Origin: Nageia nagi
Taxonomy: Eukaryota; Pinophyta
DNA: 64,000 bases
Reading direction: 5' to 3'
NCBI GenBank assembly: GCA_050084985.1
Contig: JBITNC010000002.1
Location: forward strand, 24,056,001 to 24,120,000
Below are positions 48,380 to 59,113 of the stretch, piece by piece (the first letter of the stretch is position 1; every line of letters begins with the position of its first letter). Under the pieces are notes generated by a model, which made no database searches, was not told the DNA's origin, and saw only the letters and a list, made by a program, of their open reading frames with translations. A program made the translations under genes and the position numbers.

Positions 48380-49719
48380 CTAATTCATCATCTCCCTATG
48401 AGGTGCTAAAATCTGAAGTAGCTTAAAGAGACTAACCTTAGCTTGTGTACTTTTTAATTGCTCAATCAAACCAAAACTTCTAGGATCTTTTGGTAGCTCC
48501 CTCTCATAGGTAACTGGATCAACCATTTCCCTAGCTCTCCCTCTTGTGAGTGTCGCACAAACATCTTCATGGAAAATCACATTGACATGTTGATCTTCCT
48601 CCACATCCTTGACCTTTGCTGGACACACATAGAATCCATCTTCTATGAGCTTCTGTACCCTTTCCCTAAGGCTTACACACCCATTAGTGGAATGGCCCTT
48701 AGTCTGATGGTACTCGCAATACCTATCTTCCTTATACCAAGCAGGTCTTTCTGCTATAGGATCTTCTTCCTGCTTAGGTAAGGGTTGTAACAACCCTTTC
48801 GCCACAAGGTCTTTTAGGATATACCTCGAGGTATGGGAAATCTCACAAATTTCCTCTCTTTTGTCTCACTTGTCTTCTCAGCCACATGGATAGTTTTCTC
48901 CTTTTTTGGTGATTGCGATCTCTTATCACTACTGCCATACTTCACAAGCCCTAGCTTCACAAGGACTTTCTCTTTCTCTAATAATTTATATGTCATATCT
49001 GAAAATGCAAGATGTGTATAATCGATAACATGTGATTGCAAGGGTAATATAACAGCTTCTTTAAAAATGTTATTTACCTCTTTTTCTATTAATCTGGTCT
49101 TCACTTGCTGCCATGTCTTCTTAAACCTTACAACAAATTTGTCTAGTTGCTCATCACTACCTTGTTTTATAGCACATAAATAAGATAACATAACTTCCTG
49201 CTTGATGTTATGCTTATATCGCTCCAAAAACAAACTACTAAACTCTTCAAATGATGTGATGGACCCTTCAGGTAGGTCATAAAACCATTCCCGAGCCTCT
49301 CCCTCCAAGCTATGGGGAAAGAATTTAGCTTGCAATCTTTGATCTGTACCAATCTTGAGTTTGCACTCATCCTTGAACCCTTGTATATGTCTTCTCAGAT
49401 CTCCTTCACCATTAAACTTATAGAATTTTGGCTCTTTATAGTTAGATGGTGGCATGTGCCTACGAATCTCATCGCATAAGGGACTACCAAATTCAAAAGA
49501 ATCATTAGACGGAGCTGATCCCCTTGCCAATATGTCTATTTGCCTTTGCATACCCTCTATAGTAGCTTGAAAATTACTATTGTTGCCCTCAGCACTATTT
49601 TGCACTCTTCCAGATCCCTCTGGATCATTATGTCTGATTTCCCCCAATAATTCATCCAAATCTCTTTTTGAAAGACTACGCAAGCATACCTTAAGCTGAT
49701 CCATAACTAAAACACTCAC
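48380..49719 (-). pseudogene. Gypsy D gag
   Basis: ATG at 49719 opens a 301-codon frame with IDILARG, DEIRRHMPP, KFYKFNGEGDLRRHIQGFKD, FPHSLEGEAREWFYDLPEGS and FSSLFLERYKHNIKQEV, the capsid core of a plant gypsy gag. After a stop (PIPRGIS*) a second frame, 48805-48380, has WYKEDRYCEYHQTKGHSTNG with one CX2HX4HX4C-like zinc motif. The start lies only about 76 nt after the 5' LTR, so D has a short leader, unlike B, C and F. The stop between the two halves is the main lesion in gag. Confidence 0.95.
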
Positions 49720-49774
49720 AAAATAGGTATTAGTTCTAACTAAAACCCTTAGGGTTTTAGTACAATGATGTGCA

Positions 49775-49795
49775 CTTCACGTCGGGTTCACCAAA
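49775..49795 (-). promoter_or_regulatory. Primer-binding site of D
   Basis: On the minus strand, TTTGGTGAACCCGACGTGAA directly follows the 5' LTR. It begins with TGG as expected for complementarity to a tRNA CCA end. I cannot name the tRNA with confidence; it is not the initiator-Met type used by A, B, C and F. Confidence 0.7.
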
Positions 49796-50649
49796 TGTTT
49801 ACAAATAAAATTGAGCATGCAAATAAACAAATAGGCAAATATCTACAAACTCAATATTATCTGTATTTGAGCTACGGATAGCAATTTATTCTAAATAGCA
49901 ATAAACAAAATAACCAACTTAGAAATGTAATTGTACCAACCAAGACTATAATTTGTGTACTTACCTCACGGAACGTACCTGACAACGAAAGATGAATATG
50001 TTGGCGATGCACTGATGATGAGCTGCCCTTCCAAAACTGTAGTGACCTGGGAAGATGTAAAAATAGGATCGTGGGCGGTCCGTTTTAGTGATATAGGAGC
50101 ATCGGTGGTGTTCTTTGGTTCATAAAAGAGCATCGACAGCCTTCTTTTGATGATTCTTGACCTCTCGATCAAGTCCAAAACTTCAATACGGATGTCTCAG
50201 ATAGCAGTGTGATATTAGAATAGATCATGGATGTTAGGATAGCTCATGAAAGGAAGCACACAAACCACAGCCTTGTAGGTGGTACCAAGAAATACCTTAA
50301 GGGGTTTCCACTTACAAGACCATACGCGGGATCGTGTGTATCCTTGTTATGTGGACTTACTATTAGATCCCTTATTTATATAGATAATAGATAATACAAC
50401 CCATGGGTCGGCATGCATCTACATAAATAAGGCTAATTCATAATATTCAAAATAAACACATCAATAAACAAGATAATTCATGCAATATTCAAGATAATCC
50501 ATGCAATATTCAAGATAATTATTATAAAATTCATATTCAAGACAAACATTGATATTATCACCTTAATACATTCAAGACATATATTTAGGCCAAGCATATT
50601 TCATTAATTTATTGATTTAAAAACATAAATTCATTTTTATGTGTTAACA
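49796..50649 (-). repeat. 5' LTR of gypsy D
   Basis: Aligns along its full length with 41977-42829, with about 40 differences, nearly all C/T or G/A changes. TATA-like CTATATAAATAAGG (minus) at 50371-50384. Confidence 0.95.
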
Positions 50650-50654
50650 ACTAC

Positions 50655-52884
50655 ACACATGCCTATCCACCTAATAGATTTATGTCCACACCAACAAAGG
50701 ACTTAGGGGTAATTAAGAATTACAAACTTTTCACCACTTGGATTGTTAGACTTAAAGGCTATAGTCTGCCTGTCCTCACCTTATGGCTCTCCAAACAAGT
50801 CATGTTGTAGAATGTACATGTGAATGTTTCATTTTAGGGGGTTGCTCATTTCAATATTTGCATTTTTGTTTACATAAGAAAATAAATCAAAATATGAAAC
50901 ATGAAGTAAAAGAGCATAAGTAAAACATCATCCATTTGTAATTTAAGACCTAAGAGTCCAATGAGTTTTGTTTACCAACCCCTAAAGGACATCTTTACAT
51001 CATTCCCTATTTTGCATAAGTCCATTCTATTCTTTGCATAAGGAAATAAAAAATTAGAGAGTCATCAAATGCATCATTCCTATAAATTAAAAAATTAAGT
51101 AATAAGCATGCATCATTAAGTAAGAACCATGCATCATTCCTATTAAATTAAAAAATTAAGTGATAAGCATGCATCATTTAACTTAAAAAAATTAAGTAAT
51201 AAGCATGCATCAATTTTAAAGAGACATCAAGGTTTTTAGATGAAAAACATGTATTCTAAGCATAAAAGGATCTAAAGGTTAAGTATAAATATCCCCCCTT
51301 TTTATTAAAAATTGATTTTAAGATGCTTCTCTTTAATAAATACTTAGGTAAGAAAAAGATTGCAAGTTTTACTTTAGTAAAAAAATTATCACTTAAGGAA
51401 AAAAACCAAATGCCATGTTTGTACTAAACAATTACCACTTTTACCTAAGTAAATTATGAAGGTACTTAAAAGGATTTCCATACTTATAAGCACTAAAATT
51501 ACATTAGTACCAATGCATTTTGGCCAAGGAAAAAAATTACTTCCAAGCATAAAACATATCCTCCCCTTTTATTAAAAAAAGGTAAAAAAGAGAAAATTAA
51601 GTACAAATTCATTTAATAAGAATAAAAAAAGTATTCATCAACCTACATAACATTAATTTCAAAGTGGAGCCCCATACTCCATGCTAGTTCAAATAATGCC
51701 TCTTATTATGACTAGCATTAAATTCAAAAGACAAAGTTTCTTTCAATTAAAGGAGTTGCAAAAGTTTAAAGAAGAAGAGGGGCAAAAGTGAAAGGGTCAT
51801 AGTGGGTGTAAGGGATAGGATAGACTACAAAGCGGTGCATGTCATGATGGTTGAAGCCCCATATTATTAAATGGTAGAGATGCTACTTAGAAGAGAGAAA
51901 AAGAGAGAGAGAGAGAGAGCGCACCTTTTAGAAGAGAGTTTGGGTAGCATAGAATGGATCTTAGGCTAAACAAAAGAGCAAGATGCATAGGGGGGAGAGG
52001 GGGATGCCTAGCTTCTGATAGGTAGTGGCATTGGCAAAGGGATAAGGCTATGAGGAGCAAGAAAAGAGGAAGATGTGGTGCTTACAAAGAGGTGAGGCCT
52101 CCTTTAGGCATAGCCTACGTGAGGGAGAATAGGAGAATGTAGCTTATGTGAGGGAGAAGAGGAAAAATTTAGGCACAACCTAAGTAAGGAAAAACACTAT
52201 GATGCCCAACACTACCGATTGTGGGTTGTAGGGATTTGTTAGCTTTAAAAAAAAATAGGAGGGATTTTGTCTATTTTAGCTCAGCTAGAGGAGTGTGTGG
52301 CTTTTAACCAAAAGCAACTCATTGTTTCAATGCTGGAGGAGGGCAGGGGTGGAAATAATTTTGATCAATAGGATACCATAAAGATTCAAACACCTCCAAA
52401 AAATAGCCGCCTCTATTATTTTGTAACAACCAAATATCATATATATATATATATATATATATATTTGAAAAAATAGTTAGCCTCTATAGTCTTGCAACAC
52501 TCCTTTTTTGTATATAAGTAAAAAATAAAATTAGGTATATTTTTTTTGATAAAAAAAATCAAACTTTGTGTTTAAAAAAAAATAAACTTCTCATTTTAAA
52601 AAAAAATGAGATCCACCTCTTTTATTCAACAATAAATGGCTTATAAAAATAATATTGCTATTTTTGTGTACTAATCTCTTTTAATAAAAAATTAACATTA
52701 TGCTAAGTAATTTTGAAAAAAAATTACAATTAACACAAGAAGTTAGTATAAAAAATGCATCATATTGCTATTTTAACCATATTTTACAAAACAAAATGAA
52801 CTAACAAATAACATAAGATATGTTAGTATCATTAATGAAATAATACAAAAAAAAGGAAGGAGGTTATACATTGGAGCACTTTTA
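50655..52884 (-). other. Remainder of C leader, no coding domain
   Basis: No open frame with a known domain. Contains poly-A-rich tracts, an (AT)n run (about 52438-52462), an AG-rich stretch near 51900 and a GGGGGAGAGGGGG-like stretch near 51995. Much of it is alignable with the leader of B and F. Confidence 0.5.
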
Positions 52885-52946
52885 CCTCACAATGGAGTGA
52901 AGGATAAAAAATGAGGAACTCCAAGTTGAAGATACGCTTCCACACC

Positions 52947-52962
52947 AAGCTTTGATACCAAA
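52947..52962 (-). promoter_or_regulatory. Primer-binding site of C (initiator Met tRNA type)
   Basis: Minus-strand TTTGGTATCAAAGCTTGG follows the 5' LTR after one base. One mismatch (A for G) to the Met-type site. Confidence 0.85.
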
Positions 52963-52963
52963 T

Positions 52964-53460
52964 TGAAGGAGCTAACACTAACACTTAATTCTTAATCTAC
53001 CAAAATCATATGAAAGCTCACAATACACATCTAAATAACTCACAAAGCAATCTCACAAATATAACTCAAGATGTAAGTGGTTCCTCCAACTAGGAGTACA
53101 TCCACCAACTAGATCTCACTTCTTAACAAATATGAACTCTTACAATCCTCCTAAACTTTTATCCTAAACACTATCCTATAACATAGCTTTTCTCCACAAA
53201 TTGGTGTGTGATAACAAAGAGTGAGCCTTCTATTTATAAGACAAAATCCCTCTTTAGATCACCATTTTATCCAATGTACAAAATCCTAACATGCACATGC
53301 TTTTACCTAAGGGGCATGCTTATGACATGGAGTGTAGGACAAGTTACATTATCATATTCACTTAAATACTTAAGGTATCAAATGATACCCTTAATTATTA
53401 GTGAATTTACATAGAAGATTCAATACAAACCTTTACAATAATGCATTATACATTCCAATA
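52964..53460 (-). repeat. 5' LTR of copia C
   Basis: Pair of 36273-36769, about 93% identical by eye. The outer end reads ATA where the other copy reads ACA, so the terminal TG of the minus strand is TA here. TATA box about 53231-53239 (minus). Confidence 0.95.
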
Positions 53461-53960
53461 GATAAGATGTATTATACCACCACTTAGCCAAGGGAAGCCA
53501 TCAAACTCAATGCATAGGTTGTGCTGAAGCAAAATAATGTAAATATGTTTCCAAATAGTTGTTGATAATTTTAGTCTGACCATCAGTTTGCAGGTGATAT
53601 GTTGAGCTCATGTTTAGTTGGGTACCTTGCAGCTTAAAAACCACTTGCCAAAAATGGCTTGTAAAAATGGGATCATGATCACTAATAATCGTATTTGGCA
53701 TGCATGTAGTTTAAAAATTGTATCCAAGAATAATTGTGCCATTGTCACTACCTTGTAGGGATGAGCCAATGAACCAAAATGAGCATATTTGGATAATCGA
53801 TCAACCACCATTAGAATAACTGATTTACCATTAGATTTAGGAAGACCTTCAATGAAATCCATTGAGATATTGGTCCATGTATGAGTACATATGGGAAGAG
53901 GTTGAAGGAATCCTAAAGTACCCACTTTCTCACCCTTTTATCATTAACACACATCACAAG
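53461..53960 (-). pseudogene. E integrase catalytic core
   Basis: Minus frame 53925-53614 gives TWTNISMDFIEGLPKSNGKS and ILMVVDRLSKYAHFG (first catalytic D region). Frame 53701-53507 gives MPNTIISDHDPIFTSHFWQV and STYHLQTDGQTKIIN, where the third acid E of QTEVVN reads K. It continues to YLHYFASAQPMH*V*WLPLA and, across C, to the TPYEVVYGQ segment at 36230, confirming the insertion site. A frameshift lies near 53640. Confidence 0.9.
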
Positions 53961-55620
53961 CTACAATAAACTACTTAATATCCAATTTCATACCTACCCA
54001 ATAGAACAAATGTGCCACCCACTTATAAGTTTTCAAAAATCTATCATGTCCTAATGTAGGTGTGAAATGCAATTTGACAAGTAATTTTTATTTACATTTT
54101 GAAGGATATGGTAACAAAATTTGGGCTTTGAATATCAAAAAACCATCATGCCATGTGTGGTGTGGTTTACTTGTGGGGTATTGAGTGATTTGTTTTAACA
54201 ATTCTTGGGTGGAGCTATCCTCTACCCATTGTTATTTAACTTTATCCAACCATTGAGGAATAGGAGATAAAAGAGCTTGTAGTGCTACTTGAGCTTCAAA
54301 TTTTTTGGACAAAGCATTGGCAACCACATTCTCTTTACCTTTACACTATACTATCTCATAATCATACCCCAGTAGTTTGGTCACCCATTTTTGTTGCTCA
54401 AGTGTAGAAATGCATTGCACAATAAAAAATTTTAAATTATGATGATTCATGAGGATGATGAAATGGATACCAATGAGATATGGTCTCTAGCATTGAATTG
54501 CATGAATGATGGCAAGCATTTCTTTTTCATAAGTAGATTTACCCAAATTTTTACCAAAGAGTGCTCTACTAGTGAACACCAAGGGATTCCCCTCCTACAT
54601 CAATACTACCCTATTTCCTACTCCATAAGCATCACTTTCTATCACAAAGGTTTTAAAAAAATCTAGCATTGCTAATACCAAGGTGGTACACATCACCTCC
54701 TTGAGCTTAAGGAAAGTTGCCTCAACTTGAGGGGATCATTGGAATGCATTCTTTTTCAATAACATGGTTAGAGGTGCTACAATATTACCATAATCCTTCA
54801 CAAAGTTTCTATAATAGCCTATCAACCCCAAGAATCCTTGGATACTTTTCAAAGATGTAGGAATAGACTAGTTTTGCATGTCAGTAATATTTTGTGGATC
54901 CACCTTAACTCCCTCTTTAGATATAATATGGCCTAAGTAGTCAATTTCCCTCTTGTCGAATGAACATTTTGATTTTGTTACATATAGCTGGTGTTCCTTC
55001 AAAATTTGTAACATTTTGTCAACATGTGCTACATGTTCTTACCATGTCTTACTGTAGATCAAGATATCATCAAAGAAAACTAAAATGAACTTCCTGAGGA
55101 ATAGATGAAACACCTGATTCATTAAACTTTGAAATGTGGATGGAGCATTTGTGATGCCAAAAGGCATGACCAAGAACTCATAATGGCCCTCATGGGTGTG
55201 AAATGTAGTTTTTGGTATATCCTCCTCCTTGAGGTAGATTTGGTGATACCCAGATCATAGGTCCAATATGGAAAAATATCTTGCCCCATGTAATTCATCT
55301 AATAATTCATCAATGATCGATATGGGAAATTTATCCTTGATGGTAATTTTGTTGAGGGCCCTAAAATCCACACACATATGCCATGAACCATCTTTCTTAT
55401 GAACCAATATAATTGGAGAAGAATATGGGCTTATGCTAGGTCAAATTACTCCTACATCCAATTGTTCCTTAACCAATTTTTCAATTTCATTTTTCTATAA
55501 ATAAGGATACTAATAAGGATGAATGTTTGGTGGGTGACTTCCTACCACCAACTAGATAGCATGATCATGTGATCACTGGGGTGGGAAGCCCATTATTCCT
55601 CAAAGGTACTTGCATGCTTA
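53961..55620 (-). pseudogene. E reverse transcriptase and RNase H
   Basis: Minus-strand translation from about 55530 gives [57 protein letters not shown] and the catalytic [11 protein letters not shown] (FFDD at 55077-55066). Then comes LGHIISKEGVKVDPQ. RNase H: FVIESDAYGVGNRVVLM and STYEKEMLAIIHA, ending in KGKENVVANALS near 54330. Frames are partly shared, with several stops. Sequence down to 53961 is the integrase zinc region (HPTLGHDRFLKTYKW). Confidence 0.9.
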
Positions 55621-57000
55621 CTTAAGATGGGTTGTAGATCCTTAGGCTCTATGACTTTATATTCAATGATTGATAAAGAGTATAACTATTCTAGGATCCC
55701 TTTTCTAATTTTCTATAAGATCTTTTCCATGCGATGTGAGCTCATAATTTGTATAGGTCCACCCTGTAATCCCCTAAGAGTATGCTCTTGTTCATATATC
55801 TTGAAGGTCATATATAGCTCTACAAAATTCCACTACATAATACCCAAAGTCCTTAGCCATTGTACCCCCAAAACTATATCACATCCCCTAAGTAGTAAAG
55901 CGTACATGTTGCTTTTCAAAGTATAGTGGTTCATACTTAGTTTGACATTTTAACATGTGCCTTTACATGCTATTTTTCCTTCATTACCAACCATAACCTA
56001 AAAATTATTTATAGGATGGATGTAATAGTCATCAACCTTAGCCACCCATAGATCAATGAAATTATGAGTACTTACTGAATCCAACAATATTATGAGAGGG
56101 TGCTTCTTAAAAAACTTTTTAACCTTCATAATTTGAGGGGTAGTAATTCTTGCCAATGCACTATAATAGATAATCAAGGCCTTCTCATATAGAATTTTCT
56201 CTATAGCCTTTTTGGTTGCACTCTCATATTCCTCCTCACTAGGAGCATCAGCATCAAGCAAATATAACTTTTGTTGAGTACAATGATGACCATTAACAAA
56301 TTTCTCATCACAATTATAGCACAAACCCTTCTTTCGATGCTCTTCTATTTCCTCCCATGTCAACTTCTTAGTTTGCATTATGCGATTTGGTATTGGGGCA
56401 CTTGTGTTATTAGAAGAATGAGAAATATTATGTGTTTTTGTGAATGGGGGTATTACATTTCATCGATGAGCACTAGCTTTATCTTCAACAAGCTTTGCCA
56501 AAGTAATAGCATCCATCATAGTTTTGGGATTAAACATTTTGACCTTTGGTTTAAGTTCTTCCTGTAATCCACTCATAAAACAACTTGTGAAAAATGCATC
56601 ATCCAACCCCTTTGTGTGATTTGCCAATTTCTCAAACTAATTTTGGTATTCTTTGACTATTATAGTTTGATGTCACTTGGTCAATGCCCCTATGAAATAT
56701 TCATAGTCACTAAAACCAAAATGGATCAATAATTGTTGAGTAAATTCATCCCATTAAGGAGTAGGATGCATTTTTGAGTACCACTAGTGCCATTGGAGAG
56801 CCTTAAGATCCAAATGAAAAGTTACAATGTGCACCTTCAAATCCTTTGAAATTTGGTTCAATGTGAAATACTATCTAGACTTATAAATCTAGCGAGTGAT
56901 CGAATTGGAGAAAATCCAATTTGGTTGTGTAGGGAAGAATGAAACCTCCTTGCTAGCCCTGAAAGTTATTATTATACCCCTATGGATTTTCTAATTGCCT
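55621..57000 (-). pseudogene. E protease and gag
   Basis: Frame 56378-55998: KKLTWEEIEEHRKKGLCYNC, the zinc knuckle CYNCDEKFVNGHHC, then the protease LLDSVSTHNFID, where the catalytic glycine is V. Upstream (about 56960-56400) the minus frame reads IYKSR*YFTLNQISKDLKV, LDLKALQWH*WY, WDEFTQQLLIHFGFSDYEYF and EYQNQFEKLANHTKGL-like capsid sequence of a chromovirus gag. Stops occur at several W or Q positions. Gag and pol appear to be one frame as is usual in this group. Confidence 0.85.
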
Positions 57001-57998
57001 AATTGCTATGAACTAGATGCATTATTGGTATGATTGAGACTTAGTTGGAGACTATCACATTTACTATCAAGGGTTTATTTTTATCAGATTTCTACCTTGA
57101 ATGTACTGGAAAGTGTATCTACCATTTATTGGATCATAGTTTGAATTATCATCATGGTAGGATCAACTTGTGTTGCTGTTTGAGATCTTATCTCAGGTGC
57201 CATTTTTGGAAATTGCTATTTCTAAGGCTATTATTTCTCTGAAATTGCTATTTTTAGAAAGTGCCCAAAAAAGTGTATGGGTGTAATATATCAAAATGAT
57301 CGGCTCAAAAAGATGATCACAATGGGTTAGGTCTCCTGATGATGATTTTTGTACTCTTATTGATGATTTTTAGATGATCATAATGGGTTATGTCTCTGGG
57401 TCTATTTGCTTTTGTTAACAACTACTGAAATGGTATATATTTTTAGTTATTTAGCTTTGAAGTTTTTGCTACCTCTAAATTGCTATTTTTGATAGCTTTG
57501 AAAAACTACATGTCATACATTCTACTTCTCAAATCAAGGATTTTTATGTGAAGGAATGATTCTAGGGTAAGGATTATCTGCTCTATAGGCTTATCTAAAC
57601 ACCCCTCCTATCCAACTTTCGCTAGGAAAGAGGTTGCAAAGATGGCTTCTATGATAAGTAACTTTCCAACAGCACTTACTGGTGCACTACAATTTATAAA
57701 TGATCAACATAGCTTCTTACCTAGTTTTTATTTATAGCCTAAATAGTCTCTAATATACCTTTCGATACATGGATTCTAATTTCATGTAATGTTCTATATA
57801 AGGCCTAGGTATTGGTACAGATTTTTTTGCACCACACTTCACACATAGCTTTATGGGCAAGTGTGATTAGCCAAAAATGATAGATCCTATTGAATATTTT
57901 AAAACCCTCAGTACAAGGTTTCTAGCTTAAACCTCTAAGAATTTTTTTTTCTAGTTTCCTATAGCAGAATGGCCTTGGAAAGAGCTATAATACCAGAT
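57001..57998 (-). other. E gag N-terminus and leader, unassigned
   Basis: Little recognisable between the gag capsid and the 5' LTR on the minus strand. The primer-binding site at its right end (57977-57998, minus TCTGGTATTATAGCTCTTTC) is a degraded Met-type site. Confidence 0.5.
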
Positions 57999-58411
57999 GT
58001 TATGATGCTATAAATATGAAAAGGGAAATATTTTAGAAATGTAACAAATATTGATTTGAAATAGGAAAATAACAACTAATCTAGTGGAAATAACATAGCA
58101 TGCATTGATAAATAGAACACAAAATGGCAATAGTAAGCAGATAAAGATAGGATTTTACTGAATAGTAATAGAATCACAAGCCACTTCAAGGGGGATACCT
58201 CCTTACAACTCTAAAAGTGAAAAATAATGTTCAAGATGCCTTTCTCCACACACTTCTACCTATTTATAATAAACTAACGCTAACCCTAATAATACTAATG
58301 CAAAATCGGGCCCTATCCTTACAATCACAATATTATGGTTTACAATATAGGTCAATAATTTAATAAAATACTAATACTAACACTAAAATGTTAGAATGTG
58401 GGATCCTAACA
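57999..58411 (-). repeat. 5' LTR of chromovirus E
   Basis: Pair of 35200-35605, about 91% identical by eye. Carries the same TATA-like and CCCTAA-like segments (one unit mutated to GCTAA). Followed by CATTT and the remainder of A's LTR. Confidence 0.9.
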
Positions 58412-58416
58412 CATTT

Positions 58417-58508
58417 TTGCTTTTTTCAATTAGTTTTTTGCTCATTTTTCCATCTATTTCTTTCAGTTAAGCTTTAGGATGTGTAAATAAATAATTTGGA
58501 CTTGTTCT
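58417..58508 (+). repeat. 3' LTR of copia A, second part
   Basis: Matches 22070-22165 of the 5' LTR (TTAGTTTTTTGCTCATTTTT, AAGCTTTAGGATGTGTAAAT, AAATAAT). It stops at CTTGTTCT, where F begins. The rest of the LTR must lie to the right of F. Confidence 0.85.
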
Positions 58509-59004
58509 AGTTGGAATGTATAATTCATTATTGTAAAGGTTTTGTAATAATATTCTATGTAAGTTCACTAGTACCTAAGGGAATCATTTGATACCTTAAG
58601 TATTTAAGTGAATATGATAATGTTACTTGTCTTACACTCCATGTCATGAGCATGCCCCTTGGGTAAAAAGATGTGCATGTCATGCTTTTGTACATTAGGT
58701 AAAAGGGTGATCCAAAGTGGGATTTTGGCCTATAAATATAAGGCTCCCTATTTGGATCATACACCAATTTGTGAAGTTATATTCTAGGATAGTTATTAGG
58801 AGATGAAGTAGGAGAATTGTAAGAGAGTTGTCTTTATGAATGAAGTGAGATCTAGTTAGTGGATGTACTCCTAGTTGGAGGAACCACTTTACATCTTGAG
58901 TTATTTTGTGAGATTGCTTATGCTTTAGTTATCTTGATGTTTGAATGAGCTTCCATGGGATCTTGGTAGTTTTGGATTATTTTAGTTATATTTCAATCCA
59001 TTCA
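58509..59004 (+). repeat. 5' LTR of copia F
   Basis: Reverse complement of the C LTR, for example GGAATGTATAATTCATTATT, GGGCATGCTCATGAC in antisense, and AGTGAGATCTAGTTAGTGGA. TATA box CCTATAAATATA at 58729-58740, followed by GGCTCCCT. Ends CAATCCATTCA. Confidence 0.95.
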
Positions 59005-59022
59005 TTTGGTATCAGAGCTTGG
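59005..59022 (+). promoter_or_regulatory. Primer-binding site of F (initiator Met tRNA type)
   Basis: TTTGGTATCAGAGCTTGG gives a perfect TGGTATCAGAGC core directly after the LTR. Confidence 0.95.
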
Positions 59023-59113
59023 TGTGGAAGCTCTTATTCTATATCTTGGAGGTTCCTTATGCTTCTTCAACTTGAGAGTATTCTTCACTTCACATCATAC
59101 ACTCCATTTTGAG

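Larger units (their letters stand above)
41977..50649 (-). mobile_element. Element D: Tat-type Ty3/gypsy in C's leader
   Basis: A minus-strand gypsy element of 8673 bp with LTRs 50649-49796 and 42829-41977, flanked by ACTAC at 41972-41976 and 50650-50654. It encodes gag, protease, RT, RNase H, a second (archaeal-type) RNase H and integrase in that order. The dual RNase H is the hallmark of the plant Tat lineage. LTRs differ at about 40 of 853 positions, nearly all transitions. The frames are the best preserved in the window but have several stops. Confidence 0.95.
41531..52885 (-). other. Candidate leader intron of C, with D inside
   Basis: Donor TTGTGAG|GTAAAAGTGC on the minus strand at 52885, 78 nt after the primer-binding site. 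At the expected acceptor the sequence is ATTTTTGTGTGG|CAAATG, where B and F have TAG, so one A-to-G change destroys the AG. Span 11355 bp. Removing D and one ACTAC leaves 2677 bp, close to F's 2703. The region also holds sequence conserved with B and F (41755-41870, 50655-50830, 50940-51000). Confidence 0.5.
36273..53460 (-). mobile_element. Element C: Ty1/copia in E's integrase
   Basis: A minus-strand copia element with 497-bp LTRs (53460-52964 and 36769-36273), flanked by GATAA at 36268-36272 and 53461-53465. It shares gag, protease and leader sequence with B and F, and its LTR is the same family as F's. It contains D in its leader. LTRs are about 93% identical by eye. Frames are broken in gag, integrase and RT. 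Without D it would be about 8.5 kb. Confidence 0.95.
35200..58411 (-). mobile_element. Element E: chromovirus (Ty3/gypsy) in A's 3' LTR
   Basis: A minus-strand gypsy element with LTRs 57999-58411 (5') and 35200-35605 (3'), flanked by CATTT at 35195-35199 and 58412-58416. Order on the minus strand: gag with zinc knuckle, protease, RT, RNase H, integrase, C-terminal chromodomain-like segment. This order (integrase after RNase H, with a chromodomain tail) and a Met-type primer site mark a plant chromovirus. It is interrupted in integrase by C. LTRs are about 91% identical by eye; many stops. Confidence 0.9.
21841..58508 (+). mobile_element. Element A: old Ty1/copia, host of the nest
   Basis: A plus-strand copia element. 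Its pieces in order are 5' LTR 21841-22361, gag-protease-integrase 22485-24954, RT-RNase H 33176-34970, first part of 3' LTR 34976-35199, and second part of 3' LTR 58417 to about 58508. It is split by B (24960-33170), E (35200-58411) and F (from about 58509). Each break rejoins at a 5-bp duplication for B and E. The LTRs are roughly 80% identical by eye, and the coding frames have many stops, so A is the oldest member. The gag style resembles the Ivana/Oryco lineage (inference). The end of its 3' LTR must lie beyond the window. Confidence 0.85.
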
